Assembly: GCA_964030785.1 (NCBI GenBank)
Contig: OZ034971.1
Coordinates: 40,132,804 to 40,196,803, forward strand
Direction: 5' to 3'
DNA: 64,000 bases
From: Siderastrea siderea
Taxonomy: Eukaryota > Cnidaria > Anthozoa > Scleractinia > Rhizangiidae
This document shows positions 21,908-33,250 of this stretch, piece after piece. The notes beneath the pieces were generated by a model, which searched no databases, was not told the DNA's origin, and saw only the letters and a list, made by a program, of their open reading frames with translations. Each line of letters opens with the position of its first letter. The stretch's first letter is position 1. The position numbers and the translations under genes were made by a program.

Positions 21908-24654
21908 ACCTACACTCCTCTAAAAACAAAATAGTAGCAACTGATGAGATCCACTTAAAGGATCGAAACTACGTAGTCTTGCTTGAGAAAGTACATGATG
22001 GAGAGCAAAACACTAAACGAGGAAGGACTATTTGCCGATACCTCAGTGCCAACAGAAAAAGAAGTTGCCGAAGAAGATGCCATCTTAGAAACAGACAGCG
22101 AAGAAGAAATAACAAGCGCGCAAAAACAACGGTCACCGGTAGCCCCAAAAAGGCGCCAAGATGAACGACCGCGCAAACCTTCGCCTAGAAAACGCAAACA
22201 GGAAAACTCAAGAGACAATGAAGAGTTCCAGCCAAAGAAAAAACCGCGCCAAATCCCTCCAGAAACTGCCAAGGAGATTAAAGAAAAGATCAAAAAATCG
22301 GAGGAGTCAATCGCGAAACTAAAGACACATTCCGAGAAAGGAACTTGCCCTAAGACTCTCCGCTATAGAGCAAGGGCTAACATTGCACCCGATGAAGAAT
22401 TCAAAAATGATATCTCCTTCATCCGAAAAGACGCGGAAAAGAAATTTCTGGATGCTCTAACTAAGTTTCACTACAGGCGAATAGAAACACTTGCTGTCAA
22501 ACTGAGAAAACTAGAGCAGCTCGAATCACGAAGAAAAACCACTGATGTAAAACTTATTAAGAATAGGCCACTATCAGCTAAAGAACACGCTGATAGGATC
22601 GAAAGAATCCAGAAAAAAATGTCAAAACTCAATGAAGAGATGATAGGACTAAAGAGAGAACAAAATAAAGAAGTTGAACCTTATCCTAGAGTGTCATCTG
22701 TGTCTGCAAAACACCCCCGAACAAGAAAGGGAAGGGAAAATCAATTTATCTCTACTAAAAAACGCAGAGAAAGAAAACGAAAATTGCAGAACGATATTAC
22801 AAAGAAAACAACGGAATCGAAGAAAAAACACATAAAAAACCTCTCAGATTACGATCTGACACGCGACCAAATTAACCTTCTATCAAGGGGGCTCAAATAC
22901 ATTCCTACACCCGTGACAAACAAAGGTCACATAAGAAAAGAACTACTAAAAGATTTCGCAAATTTTGCTAGGCGAATGCGCCTACAATTTATCTTTCACG
23001 GTAAAGATAAAGAACCACATCACTTCCACGTGAAATCAAACTGGGAGCCGCCCACTCAACCGTCGGTCGCACTTGAAACATACTTAGAAGAGGTCAAAAT
23101 TCAGCTAGCGGAAATACAAATATCTAAGCCTAAAAACAACCTGCCTACCAACGAACGTCTAGCCATCAAAGAGCTGAAACAAAACACGAATATTAATATA
23201 AAAAGGGCAGACAAAGGAACATCTACTGTCATTATGAACAAAGAAGACAAAATACACGAGGGGCAAGTACAACTAGATGTTAGAGAAAACTACAGAGCCC
23301 TTCCATCACCCATGGTGTCAGAAACTTATGAGAAAGTCACGCAACTCATAAAAACACTACACCATGGCAACCATATTGATACAATGACAGAGAAATGGCT
23401 ATCACTCACGCAAAACCCGCCACGAATTCCTATTTTCTACACTCTAACAAAGATTCACAAACCAAATCCAGTTGGAAGACCAATCATTTCGGGCTGTGAA
23501 GGCCCTACAGAACGAATATCATCTTTTCTAGATTTTCTCCTTCAGCCTATAGCCAAACAACAAAAATCGTATCTTAAAGATACGACAGACTTCATTAACT
23601 TCGTAGAAAAAACAAAGGTCGAAAAAAATACAGTTCTAGTATCCATGGATGTGACAAGCTTATATACCAACATTCCACAGGAGGAAGGAATAGCCACTGT
23701 ATGCAATGCATACGAAACATTCCATAAAAACAGTCCTCCTATACCAACACACTTCATTAGAGAAATGCTTGAACTCATCCTTAAGGAAAACTCATTTAAG
23801 TTTAACGGTAAACACTATCTCCAGACGCACGGCACTGCTATGGGCACAAAAGTTGCAGTAGCATTTGCCAACATTTTCATGAGCGTAATAGAGACAGAAA
23901 TCATTCTCCATAGCTCTATAAAACCACTGGTCTGGAAAAGATACATTGATGATATATTTTCCCTATGGAACATAGACAGAAAAGACATAGACCTGTTCCT
24001 AGAACAAGCTAACAATTACCATCCGACCATAAAATTTACGGCTGAGATTTCAGACACAGAGATCACTTATCTGGATACATGTGTTTACAAGGGCGAAAGA
24101 TTTAAGAGAGAATCTATCCTTGACGTGCGCACACATTTCAAACCGACAGAATCATTCCAATACACAGAATTCTCCTCCTGCCACCCTCCAGGAGTCTGGA
24201 AAGGCTTTATTAAAGGCGAAGCCCTTAGACTCCTCAGAACTAATTCTTCAGAGAAAACTTTTGAAGAAAACACTACACAATTCAAACGAAGACTGCGAGC
24301 GAGGGGTTATCCAGATAACCTTTCGAAGAAGATTCTGTCAGAAGTTAATTTTAGCCAAAGAATGTCGGCTCTACAAAACAAACAAAAGACGCGCAAAAGA
24401 ATTCTACCGTTCGTAACAGAATACCGCCCTTCAGTGCCTAATCTTAAGAATATTCTAATGAAAAAGTGGCACCTAATAGAGAATCAACCAGTGCTAAGAG
24501 AAATATTTAAAGACCCTCCCATCCTTTCGTACAGAAAAGGGAGGTCATTAAAGGATATACTCGTTAGAGCAAAACTTTGAAGGTCTGCAATACAGATTTC
24601 GACCAATGGGAGTCGTGTTTGGCCTGTCTCTTTCACTTGCCATCATTACAAACC
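21908..24654 (+). mobile_element. Penelope-like retroelement, EN-lacking
   Basis: Boundaries come from the paralogous empty site at about 41885-41905: homology stops after CAGCATGAAAG (21907) and resumes at GACTTCTTAATTTA (24655). About 15-20 bases of target may have been lost or diverged at the right edge. The element is 2.75 kb and consists almost entirely of one uninterrupted reading frame, implying recent insertion. No long terminal repeats were recognised. Confidence 0.85.
21995..24580 (+). CDS. Penelope-like element reverse transcriptase
   Basis: The first ATG codons are at 21995, giving 861 residues; the in-frame TTG at 21983 is less likely. The first 250 residues are highly charged and probably bind nucleic acid. 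The RT follows: an RADKGTSTVIMNK segment typical of Penelope-like proteins, GRPIISGCEGP, SMDVTSLYTNIP with the first catalytic Asp, THGTAMGTKVA, and the catalytic YIDDIF box near residue 650. The end, SLKDILVRAKL, is where most relatives lead into a Cys-rich linker and GIY-YIG endonuclease. Here a stop follows at once, and none of the three forward frames downstream shows Cys-rich or GIY-YIG motifs. The frame is fully open, so it may still be translatable. Confidence 0.92.
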   Translation: MMESKTLNEEGLFADTSVPTEKEVAEEDAILETDSEEEITSAQKQRSPVAPKRRQDERPRKPSPRKRKQENSRDNEEFQPKKKPRQIPPETAKEIKEKIKKSEESIAKLKTHSEKGTCPKTLRYRARANIAPDEEFKNDISFIRKDAEKKFLDALTKFHYRRIETLAVKLRKLEQLESRRKTTDVKLIKNRPLSAKEHADRIERIQKKMSKLNEEMIGLKREQNKEVEPYPRVSSVSAKHPRTRKGRENQFISTKKRRERKRKLQNDITKKTTESKKKHIKNLSDYDLTRDQINLLSRGLKYIPTPVTNKGHIRKELLKDFANFARRMRLQFIFHGKDKEPHHFHVKSNWEPPTQPSVALETYLEEVKIQLAEIQISKPKNNLPTNERLAIKELKQNTNINIKRADKGTSTVIMNKEDKIHEGQVQLDVRENYRALPSPMVSETYEKVTQLIKTLHHGNHIDTMTEKWLSLTQNPPRIPIFYTLTKIHKPNPVGRPIISGCEGPTERISSFLDFLLQPIAKQQKSYLKDTTDFINFVEKTKVEKNTVLVSMDVTSLYTNIPQEEGIATVCNAYETFHKNSPPIPTHFIREMLELILKENSFKFNGKHYLQTHGTAMGTKVAVAFANIFMSVIETEIILHSSIKPLVWKRYIDDIFSLWNIDRKDIDLFLEQANNYHPTIKFTAEISDTEITYLDTCVYKGERFKRESILDVRTHFKPTESFQYTEFSSCHPPGVWKGFIKGEALRLLRTNSSEKTFEENTTQFKRRLRARGYPDNLSKKILSEVNFSQRMSALQNKQKTRKRILPFVTEYRPSVPNLKNILMKKWHLIENQPVLREIFKDPPILSYRKGRSLKDILVRAKL

Positions 24655-25494
24655 TGACTTCTTAATTTATACTGCAGGCAGTCAGTGACCTGAAAGCTGA
24701 GATTTCTCATACAATAGGAGAAATTTCAATATTGAAATGATATATACAAGCTTTAGAGCTAAATAATACAGTATTGTGTCTTTATATAAAACGATACATT
24801 AATAAAAATGAGCATGAGAAAAAATTTATCTATCTTCAAAATCTATCTTGGCAAACAATTTACAAATAAACAACACAAAATTGACTGCTCTGACAAGGGT
24901 CTAATTTTTTTTGGCTCCTGATTTTTGCACTTAAATAAAATCAACATAAAAGAACTTCAGGACAAAACTTTTCTTCTTGAAAAACACAGAGAGCATTTTG
25001 ATTTTTCGCACTCTGTGGACAGTACGTGAAGCATAATGAAGGACAACAAATCTGAAACTTAAGAACCAGACGTTTCAATTGATTTCATTTGAAAAGTAAA
25101 TGTAAATGTGTATCAGGGTTTTTTAACCTCTCCAAAATAGACAATTGCCAGTTAAAAGTACAATTCAAAGAGACAAATAAAGAACACTAGCTGAGGAAAT
25201 TTTGTACAAATTCATTTAAATCTTGATATCAAAATATTTTTATCGAAACAATTAGTAAGGCAAGTTCACGATAACAACACTTGCAAAAAACATGACAAAA
25301 GATTTTTGAAGGGTGCAGTATTTGTTCGATCTCTTATAACTGATAAGAAAAGTAATCTATTAATTTCGTTAGTGTATTCCATCAGTAATCATTGTGATAT
25401 GCAACTGCTGCAAAAATACATGACTTGTCTGTGATGTTATTTAACTTTAGTATTGTCTTCTTGTTCTTGCGCTATTAAAAACACATGACGAGTT
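24655..25494 (+). repeat. Block D, distal part (3' flank of NHL1)
   Basis: It matches 41900-43189 in direct orientation, without the MITE at 41997-42397. It lies immediately downstream of the minus-strand NHL1 gene and would include its 3' UTR. No separate gene is seen. Confidence 0.8.
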
Positions 25495-27243
25495 TTAAAG
25501 AACAATTACCTTGCCATTGTCAAGAGAATCTGTTACAGCTACAGCAATGTGACCCTCCATGGTCACTGTAATCCACGCAAGTCTGTAACTCCTAATTTCT
25601 TCGTCGAGTGCAATGGCTCGCACAAATTCGCCATCTTTAGTGTATATATCCACTTGCGGGCGGCCTGTTCCTCGTTCTCTACAAGCGATGACGACATGTT
25701 CACCTGCTAGATGGCAAGCCATTCTATAGTCATATCCTTTGGTGTTAATCTTGAACTTGTTCAGCTGTGTTCCATCCTCAGTGAATACGTGAACACAGGA
25801 ACCAATTAGGTCAAGCACCATTACACTGCCGTCAGGGACCGTAGTAAGACCCCATGCAAACTTCAGTATTCCTTCTCCAAAGCTACAGACATATCCTCCA
25901 TCATGGTTGAACACATCAACAACTTCTTTGCACTCATCAGTCCTCCTCGATACCAGCACTTTGTTGCTGCTAACTGTCAGTCTGCCCCAGACCCCTCTCC
26001 TCTCAGGAAACTTGTTCAGCAGGTCACCACTGTTCTGGTACACATGCACTTCCAGCTTCCATCCCTCAGCCCAAGGCTTCCTCGGTGCGACCAGTACATA
26101 GATGTTACTGTTCAGATGAGTGGCGACATCAACAACAAGAAACTTTGTATCGGCCTCATCAGTTTGAGGTTTAAAACTGTGAAGAAACTTTCCGCTGCTA
26201 CTAAACACCTTGACTGTTTCATCCCCACGGTCTGCTATGATAAACTGTCCGTCGGTGGTTGTAGCGATACCGCGCGGTTCCTTCAGCTTATGCTCCTCTT
26301 CTCCCTCCTGACCAAATGACCATGGTGACACACAGCAGTGTTCTATGTCAACTTTCTGCAATACTTCTTTCACTCTCCAGTCACGCAGAGGGTCAATTTT
26401 GTGCTCCCCAGTATCAACAAAAGGCCAGATCAAGACATGACGGTGTTTATTAGCTATTTGCGCAGCATCATAGATGGCGCGATTTACCTGACAGACAGCG
26501 GAAATTATTTCTCTTCGTTCGTCTTTGCCAAAGAGGCCCTTGATATTGAGGACGCTTTTTTCAAGCTCGACTTTGAAGTTGCTCTGAACATCTGGCAGAG
26601 AGTGGAGTTTCTGAAGGCATTGTTCGCACTCTGGTAATGCAGTTTCCATTGCGCTCTTCACAGACAAAGACGACAAGTCGCCCGCGGTCACCACAGTCTC
26701 TACAGCTGACTCTAACATTGTCGCCATGACACGATATCGAACGGCTGTGATGCGGTCAAATGTGCTTAGAGCGTCATTGTTGAAGGCTTCTGTTGCTTTT
26801 TCACGGGCCATCTTGAATCTCATTCCTGCTTGAGAGAGCGCCTTTTTTGTTGCCACGCAAAATCCCGTCAGTTCCATGTTTGCCATTCCCGCCGTGAGAG
26901 CAACTGTCTTCATAGCAGCTGTGGGTGAAGGTGAGCTAAGCTCCTTAAAACTTTCTTGTTTGATTTTTTCTCTGGTCCCATCTCTTCCCTGTTCAGCTTT
27001 CGTGTCTATTGCCTGATACAGATATCTGAGGCCTGCTTCGAAGAAGTCTACAGCTGCCAGAAGATCTTTCCTTGCTAATCCGTCCAACTTCGACTTAATA
27101 TCATCGATTTCATGCACAATCAGGGCACGGAATTTCTGATCTGTCACATCACCATCTTTCAGCTTTTCTGCTGCTTTATCTCTTCCTTTATTCACCAGTA
27201 AGCCGATAGTGGCTTTAAACACAGCTGTGATAATCGAAGTCAT
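25495..27243 (-). CDS. NHL-repeat protein, paralogue 1 (582 aa)
   Basis: The start is set at the ATG at 27243 because similarity to the paralogue at 43190-44932 begins there (MTSIITAVFKAT against MSSIVTAVFKAT); the 27 codons upstream are A/T-rich and look like a 3' splice-site region (pyrimidine tract then CAAG just before the ATG). Residues about 1-320 are helical and lysine-rich with no domain I recognise (VNKGRDKAAEKL, EIDDIKSKLDGLARKDLL, a Cys pair in ECEQCLQ). From about 325 come NHL/beta-propeller blades such as EPRGIATTTDGQFIIADRGD, VKVFSSSGKFLHSF and VDIYTKDGEFVRAI. NHL propellers bind protein or RNA; no RING or B-box is present, so this is not a standard TRIM. The last codons follow GGCAAG|GTAATT, a possible donor, so a further exon cannot be excluded. 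Confidence 0.85.
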   Translation of the reverse strand: MTSIITAVFKATIGLLVNKGRDKAAEKLKDGDVTDQKFRALIVHEIDDIKSKLDGLARKDLLAAVDFFEAGLRYLYQAIDTKAEQGRDGTREKIKQESFKELSSPSPTAAMKTVALTAGMANMELTGFCVATKKALSQAGMRFKMAREKATEAFNNDALSTFDRITAVRYRVMATMLESAVETVVTAGDLSSLSVKSAMETALPECEQCLQKLHSLPDVQSNFKVELEKSVLNIKGLFGKDERREIISAVCQVNRAIYDAAQIANKHRHVLIWPFVDTGEHKIDPLRDWRVKEVLQKVDIEHCCVSPWSFGQEGEEEHKLKEPRGIATTTDGQFIIADRGDETVKVFSSSGKFLHSFKPQTDEADTKFLVVDVATHLNSNIYVLVAPRKPWAEGWKLEVHVYQNSGDLLNKFPERRGVWGRLTVSSNKVLVSRRTDECKEVVDVFNHDGGYVCSFGEGILKFAWGLTTVPDGSVMVLDLIGSCVHVFTEDGTQLNKFKINTKGYDYRMACHLAGEHVVIACRERGTGRPQVDIYTKDGEFVRAIALDEEIRSYRLAWITVTMEGHIAVAVTDSLDNGKVIVL

Positions 27244-27474
27244 ACTTTCTTGAAATTTAAAAAAAAAAATAATGAATACATCAAAGCTTCCTGATCTTTT
27301 ATGTTCTGTCTTGCTGTGGTGCAATTTTACAGATTGAATTTCAGATCACAAGACCAAGGCTTGTGTACGTGATGCAATCCGGATGTGTATTGAAGTAGGT
27401 CGCTAATTGTTCGGAGATCATCTTCGTAAACAATCTTCGAGTCGAGTATTGCAAAACACCAAAAAAGGTAACAT

Positions 27475-28191
27475 ACCGTAAAGTTCCGAAAGTAAAGACC
27501 CTCCGGAGGTAGCGACCCTCCGAAAGTAGGGATTAGTTTTCACAGGTGTTAGCAAATCCCGAAAGTAGTGACCCCCCGAATTTAACGACCGTCCGAAAGA
27601 AGCGACCTCAAAAGTAATTTCCCTTTTTAGCAAGAAATAACGATGTCTGTACCGTTTCTTGTGAACCTACCAATACACATTCCAGTGACGTCATAGTAGT
27701 CAAGAATAAAAATGGAAACAGCGGGCAAAAGCAAATTAATGGATAACAACGTCTTGGTGTCATGTCGGGTAACTGGACAGAGTAGGAGTGCCCCGGAAGG
27801 TGTTTGGGTGCAAGGCGGTGGAATAGAAATTCCATGTGCATATGAAGTGAAAGTCAAAACAGGATTTACGACAGCTGAGGAAAGATTTAAAGGAAATCCT
27901 GCAACGACTAACTCCAACAGCTCTCCAACATAATGTTACCGGTATTAATGGCAAATGACTGCTGCTAATGAGGATTATTCACAGACTGATTCGTTCGAAT
28001 TGTTAATAATGTAATAAGTTTCTCCAAATAATAAGTGTGCATGTTTTGACATTTGCCGCGATTTTATTAACTTCGAACGGCCCATGTACGGTACGCGTTT
28101 TAGCTACCCGAAATTAGCGACCCTCCGAAAGTAGCGATAGGAAAAGGCTGCTAAATCCGAAAGTAAAGACCGAACTTACTTTCGGAACGGT
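27475..28191. repeat. MITE with CCGAAAGTAGCGACC motif array
   Basis: The ends are inverted (ACCGTAAAGTTCCGAAAGTA at the left, its partner near 28173-28191), and variants of CGACCCTCCGAAAGTAGCGA recur at about 27485-27600 and 28115-28165. The short open stretches at 27712-27933 and opposite look incidental. It sits just upstream of NHL1. Confidence 0.7.
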
Positions 28192-28625
28192 AAAACATAA
28201 CATGACATGACGTGACATTTTTTTTTCCTCTTTGACAAAGTAATAAAGTCAGTGCGTAAATGTGAAACGATATAACTTGGCAGAAAAAGTCGAAAAAGAC
28301 AAATGAAAATAACAAAGGATTCCACAAATGAACGTTACTTGACGCGACGCAATCTTACGTCTTACAAAAATCCAGACAAAACTGGACGCTCGAAAGGGGC
28401 TAGAGACCGACAGAGTTAAAAAAAACACAAGAACGGCTCGTCAAAAATGTCTAGTTATGTAGCCTTGAACGTATAAATTGAAACAGTCCTAATGAGTATG
28501 GTTATAAGTGACACAAATGTCTAATCAGTTGAGGCGCGGTAAGAAAGGTACATCTTCATCTCAACCAACCCCACTCTTCCGAATCTCATCTCCCTCAGCT
28601 CAGCAAAAATGCTGATTTAACATCC

Positions 28626-28816
28626 ACTCTCTCTAAAGCGGACACCCTCGGGACCAGCTCTAGGTGTCCGCCTTATATTAGAGAGGTGCCCGCCTTACTT
28701 TTTGAGAGAGTTAGTTACAGACAAACCAAAGAAATTCGGCAGGGACCATGCAGCCAGATATGTCCGTCCGCTTAGACAGGTGTCCACCTTGCAGTGGTGT
28801 CCGCTTACAGAGAGTT
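28626..28816. repeat. MITE with AAGCGGACACC inverted ends
   Basis: ACTCTCTCTAAAGCGGACAC at the left pairs with GTGTCCGCTTACAGAGAGTT at the right, enclosing about 190 bases with further GTGTCCGCC motifs. Non-coding. Confidence 0.7.
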
Positions 28817-29241
28817 CAGACTGTAGTTGACCTTTTACACACTTGATATATCTAATATACAACCAGCTACGGTTACTTTCTCAATGGTTATCAAACTGCA
28901 TGCACGGAAATCTCTCGTGCAGATGTTCAATTTTTGTTTTTTGTTTGTGAACCCGGGTTGTAAACTATCTGTTTGCCACCACCAGGATCAGGAAAAATGT
29001 TGAAGAGAAAGAAACGGCTATAGGCCACTAGTTTATACGTGCTTTCTGTGAGTTTTTGCATTTCATGCGTGGTTTCACGTTCGCGAAAGCTTATTTCTCT
29101 CGCAGGTCAGCAAGTGCTTGATTGACGTCAGATTTAAAAGGTTAACCGTTGTTCCTCCTCAACAGGAAGGGGTTGGCGGATGGGGTCTTGAGGTATGCTA
29201 TAAGATACCACAGAAATGTTCCGCAAGAAAGCACTTCTAGG

Positions 29242-29555
29242 CCCGGGAGGGGTACTCCATTCATATTTGGGTATAGGTGAGCCGCTGATGGTTTGAAACC
29301 CTGACCCTGTTTAGGACAAAAAAAACCTAAAATACATACCCCGTTTAGGACAACAAGCTCAATTTTACTACCCTGTTTAGGACATGCAACACCCTGTATA
29401 TAATTAGGACAGACTTCCGCGAAATTATATACCCTGTTTAGGACAGACTCGCATGAAATCACATACCCTGTTTAGGACAGAGAGGCCAAAAACCATACCC
29501 TGTCCAGCTGCACATCCCCGTATAGGCCATATAAGGGAGTACCCCCCCCCCCGGG
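29242..29555. repeat. MITE of the CCCTGTTTAGGACA family, most complete copy
   Basis: It begins CCCGGGAGGGGTACTCC and ends GGGAGTACCCCCCCCCCCGG, and carries six variants of TACCCTGTTTAGGACA in one orientation. The open reading frames across it on the minus strand are products of this repeat, not a gene. Confidence 0.8.
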
Positions 29556-29905
29556 CTTCAAGGTACCGCTGACTACCTAAAATACTACAAAATGAGACGC
29601 TTATACTTATCCACAAAAATCAAAAATCCAACAAAAGTCAAACAAGACGATTACTGTGATTACTAGTCACTAAAGCGATGACAACTCTCATTGGAAGAGC
29701 CAGCTATATTACTTGTGATAGAAAAGCCGTGGGAAAGCGCATAACTCCCATATCAGCAATTGTGGCCCTAAAAAATTAGCCATATTTCATTTTGGATGTG
29801 GTTTCCATTTATAATAGCTCAATGTAAGGGAGCAAAACAGAATGAATAAACGTTAACGTATTTTTATTGTAAACTACTTATGGAAAACAGTGCTACATCT
29901 GCTAA

Positions 29906-30175
29906 GGGGCGCGTTGGTGTAGTGGTTAGCGCGTTGGTCTTCAGATCTGAAAGTCCGTGGTTCGGCAAGAAACCTTACCCCCCCCCCCCCCCATTTTATA
30001 CACCCAGGTGTATAAATGGGTACCAGCGACATCTGCACTGCTGGGGGTAACCCTGCGATGGACTACCATCCCATCCAGGAGGGAGTAGCAATACTCTCAG
30101 TTGCTTCATGCTACAGAAACCGGGATAAGCTCCAGCTGTGTGGAGCTCCTTGGCTCGTGTGCTACTTTACCTTAC
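29906..30175 (+). mobile_element. tRNA-derived SINE, copy 1 (internally deleted)
   Basis: The head GGCGCGTTGGTGTAGTGGTT has an A-box-like TGGTGTAGTGG and a weak B box at GGTTCGGCAAG; compared with 50886-51178 about 45 bases after the B box are missing and a C run is present at 29979. The body ends CTTGGCTCGTGTGCTACTTT. The palindrome CTTCAGATCTGAA occupies the anticodon-arm position. Confidence 0.8.
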
Positions 30176-30854
30176 CTTTACCAATGCTACAAAGCTAGCT
30201 TTTGGTGGAAAGCTACAATTACTGACACAAGTCGTTGAAACGCCCTCCACTCCTACCCCTATTCAATGTTGCATAGTGTTGTCAGAGAGCGCTTGTCTTC
30301 ATCTATTTGGTTGAAACTTTCTTACAACATTGCCATGTGGGAGAGGGAGGGAGACACAATTGCACCGACAGTTTTTCAACAAAGTGACACTGCGTGGTTG
30401 TAGCTAGCCAACGATGACAACACTTTTACTTCGCAATCATTCTTTAAGAGATATTTCCGAAGACTTATGGTTGTAAATTCGAGGGACGAGGGGTGTAGGC
30501 AGGCTCTGACACCCGCAATAGTAACAGTAGTGGATGTCAGAAACTTTAGAAAGGAACCTATACTTGCCTCAAGTCGACTTCTTAAGCCAAGACGTAGAAC
30601 ATAACCGACGAATCATAGTTGAAAAAAAAAAACTGCGATGGCAATCATGTCGCATTGTCAAGTCACAGAAGAGTCGTCGCTATCCTCTCAACTTCTATAA
30701 ATTCTCCCCCCCCCCCCACCCTCCTTCCTTCATCTGTTACGTTCTATAAACATTCTCAAAGAAAATGCTGCAAAGAGGTGATGACTGAAAAGCAGACTGT
30801 AAGTGAGTTGCTCTCTTTGAATGTTAGCCTCCGACCATAAACAATTTGATATCT

Positions 30855-31080
30855 CAGGGAAAACAAAGATCACTTTGCACACGAGGGGACCTTATTGTTT
30901 GCTTGTCCAGTACAATTATCCGGCATTCAAAAGTCAGACGAGTTGCAGTCGTCGTCCCACTACCATCTGTTCGCAACAGGGTCTGGGTGCGACTATCTCC
31001 TGGATGTCCTAAACTCAACCTCGCTTACTGAGAGTAATAAAATTTATATTTTCTACTCGGTCACCATGAACCCTTGCACT
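30855..31080 (+). pseudogene. Fragment related to 33251-33520
   Basis: The translated segment SSSHYHLFATGSGCDYLLDVL ... IYIFYSV parallels SHYLLFATESGCGYLLDVL ... IDIFYSV at 33350-33520. The similarity is about 200 bases and shifts frame nearby, so this is a partial or decayed copy. Possible origin is the NAD-binding half of a ferredoxin-reductase-type oxidoreductase, as argued for the second copy. Sequence either side (30200-30850) has no recognisable gene. Confidence 0.4.
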
Positions 31081-31114
31081 CGACCTCAGCGTCAAACAGC
31101 TTGTTTAAGTTAGC

Positions 31115-32491
31115 AAGATTCTGACATAACTGACGGGACCTTAAAAGATGTTAAACGACCTTAAACGATGAAAAGGTCCCATCCATGCCCATCAGTTTTC
31201 AATCGTTTATTTTAACATCGCGGATTTTTTTCCTGCTAAACATTGTCCACCAGTGCATGCGAACGAAAGCGATTGAACACGAAATATGACCAAAGATTTT
31301 CAAAATCGCATTCCAAAGATATTACTGCTATCGCCGCAGTACCGAGTATATCCTTTACGTGAGGACGGCAATAGCACGCACAAACTAGATATTTTCATGT
31401 GCTTTGGTCTCCTGTTCACACGCAGAAGATAAAAAACTCAGGTTTTCGAAAACGATGACGTCACAACAGTGAAAACAAATTAAATCACTACAAAGAAGCA
31501 AAAAAAAAAACGATTGGAACCGGTACTCGTGGACAGGGCTTGAATCTTGTGATGAACTAATCGTCAAGGGTGGCCATTCAATGTTCAATGTTCAATGACT
31601 ATTTAATCTTCAATGACTAATGACTATTTTGCTGTGCTTCTGTTGCGATGCTGTTCGTTTCTCGAAAAATATTAGCACAAAAGAATTGTTTTACTTCTTT
31701 CAGTCTTTACATGTAAAAGTGCCTTTCATAGTTTGTGAGTATGGACACTCTAAGGTGTGTAACACGAACATTCACCTCAAGCACCTTCCCTTACTGCCAC
31801 CTCCCCATACTTTTTTCATCCATAAATATCGCGTACTATCACCCTCACTCCCACCCCCTTACCCACCCCAACCCCTTCCACTCCTACGCCCCTACTTTCA
31901 TTTCCCATTTTATTCCAAGCCGGTTCACGCCAAGGAGCGCTACAATTGACTGTATTCTGAATTTAGAGAAAATATCACTCAGATATCACAATAAAATGTG
32001 CTGCCATTTTTATTGGAGAGCATGACCCCTCGTAGAGGTATGGCGTTTTTGGCCGTTTTGGTTTGAAAATTCGCAAAAATAGGTATGGTTGTAACCATTT
32101 TGATTTCAAAGTTTGAAATAAGTATGGATTTTAAAGGCCAGACCTGAAAACGGATCTTGGAAAATTACGTACCATAACCATGGTCTGTAATAAGGAAAAT
32201 TGGTATGGAGAACCGGGCGGCACTCCACCACCAAACATTGAGAGTTGTACCCACCTTCCTCGGTCATTTTCGAAGCAAAAATAGCATGGATTCCATTCTC
32301 CTTGGGCGCCGATGTGGGACAACCTGCCATGAAGCCAACATAACTGACTAAATTAGTTTTAGCAGCGCTAACGAGTAAAAGAAAATAGAAAGGCCCCGAT
32401 AAAGTTTTGATCGAGCGAAGTTTCCAGTTAAGCTGTTTACATAGTAGGTGATCTGACGCCATTTAATTCGAGGCTTCAACTCGCCTCCATT
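31115..32491. other. Intergenic sequence, no gene recognised
   Basis: It contains short tandem TTCAATG units near 31580-31620, a C-rich patch near 31850, and a repeat-like stretch at 32020-32330 with GGTATGG motifs. Open frames here are short and lack domain features. Confidence 0.5.
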
Positions 32492-32709
32492 TTAACCCTT
32501 TCGCTCCCAGAGTCAATTATGAAAACTTCTAATGTATAGTTTTACCTTTTGAGTCTGTGAACGAAACCCTATAAGGTGACCACTCAAATGAAGCCTCTTC
32601 AGCCGCGCTTTTACCATACACTATTTCTTTTTCAATATTTTGCAAAGTGAAATTTGGTATTTTTCTCTTCTTTGGGTTTGGACTCTCTTGGGAGTTAAAG
32701 GCTTTATAA
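32492..32709. repeat. MITE with TTAACCCTTTCGCTCCCA end, copy 2
   Basis: It is a direct relative of 18594-18811. The left end TTAACCCTTTCGCTCCCAG is intact and the right end is degraded (CTCTTGGGAGTTAAAGGC). Confidence 0.65.
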
Positions 32710-32910
32710 GCCCCAACTTGCTCCCCACCAAACCACTGTTTGACCCTCGTAACTGTGATTTCAATTTGAAAATATATCGATTTTTACAAAATTTGCTTTC
32801 ACAGTTTCCGACTGTCTTTGCACCGGACGTATAGCACACTTGACCTATGCATATCAAAATAAACGTTTGAACAATTGCTCACTACAACATATTCACGTTA
32901 TGCACTGAAC

Positions 32911-33105
32911 TTATGACGCACGCTTTTCGCCATTATCGAAAATCACAAACACCTTATCATCTGGTGCGTGGACCGCGTGCTGTCCAAAGTTCATAAGGTC
33001 GCATTGTTCCAAACGTCCAAACATTGTTCCAAGTACGTCGTCTTGTACGTCAAACTCAACAAGGCCATAAAATATGCTGTTGGCGATGTTTAGTGTCTTC
33101 ATCAT
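32911..33105 (-). other. Possible small reading frame (64 codons)
   Basis: ATG at 33105 to a stop at 32911 gives MMKTLNIANSIFYGLVEFDV... with a coding-like amino-acid mix, but I recognise no family. It is opposite in strand to the fragment starting at 33251. It may be an exon of something larger or chance. Confidence 0.2.
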
Positions 33106-33250
33106 TAAGTCAAAGAAAGCGCAGGAATGCTACCTCAACGATCCCTTCACGACCTTTCCAAATTTATCACAGGATTCGACATGGGACATTGGTTTTGTGA
33201 TATCGATCATGGAAGACGAAGAGCCAATGTTTTCCCCATAGACAAACTAG

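Noticed and set aside
29142..29616. Minus-strand frames with CPKQG and LNRVC repeats as a Cys-rich peptide gene
   Set aside because: They are translations of the CCCTGTTTAGGACA motif array of a MITE.
29906..29985. Functional tRNA gene
   Set aside because: The head is tRNA-like but lacks a complete cloverleaf, and the sequence continues into a SINE body shared with 50886-51178.
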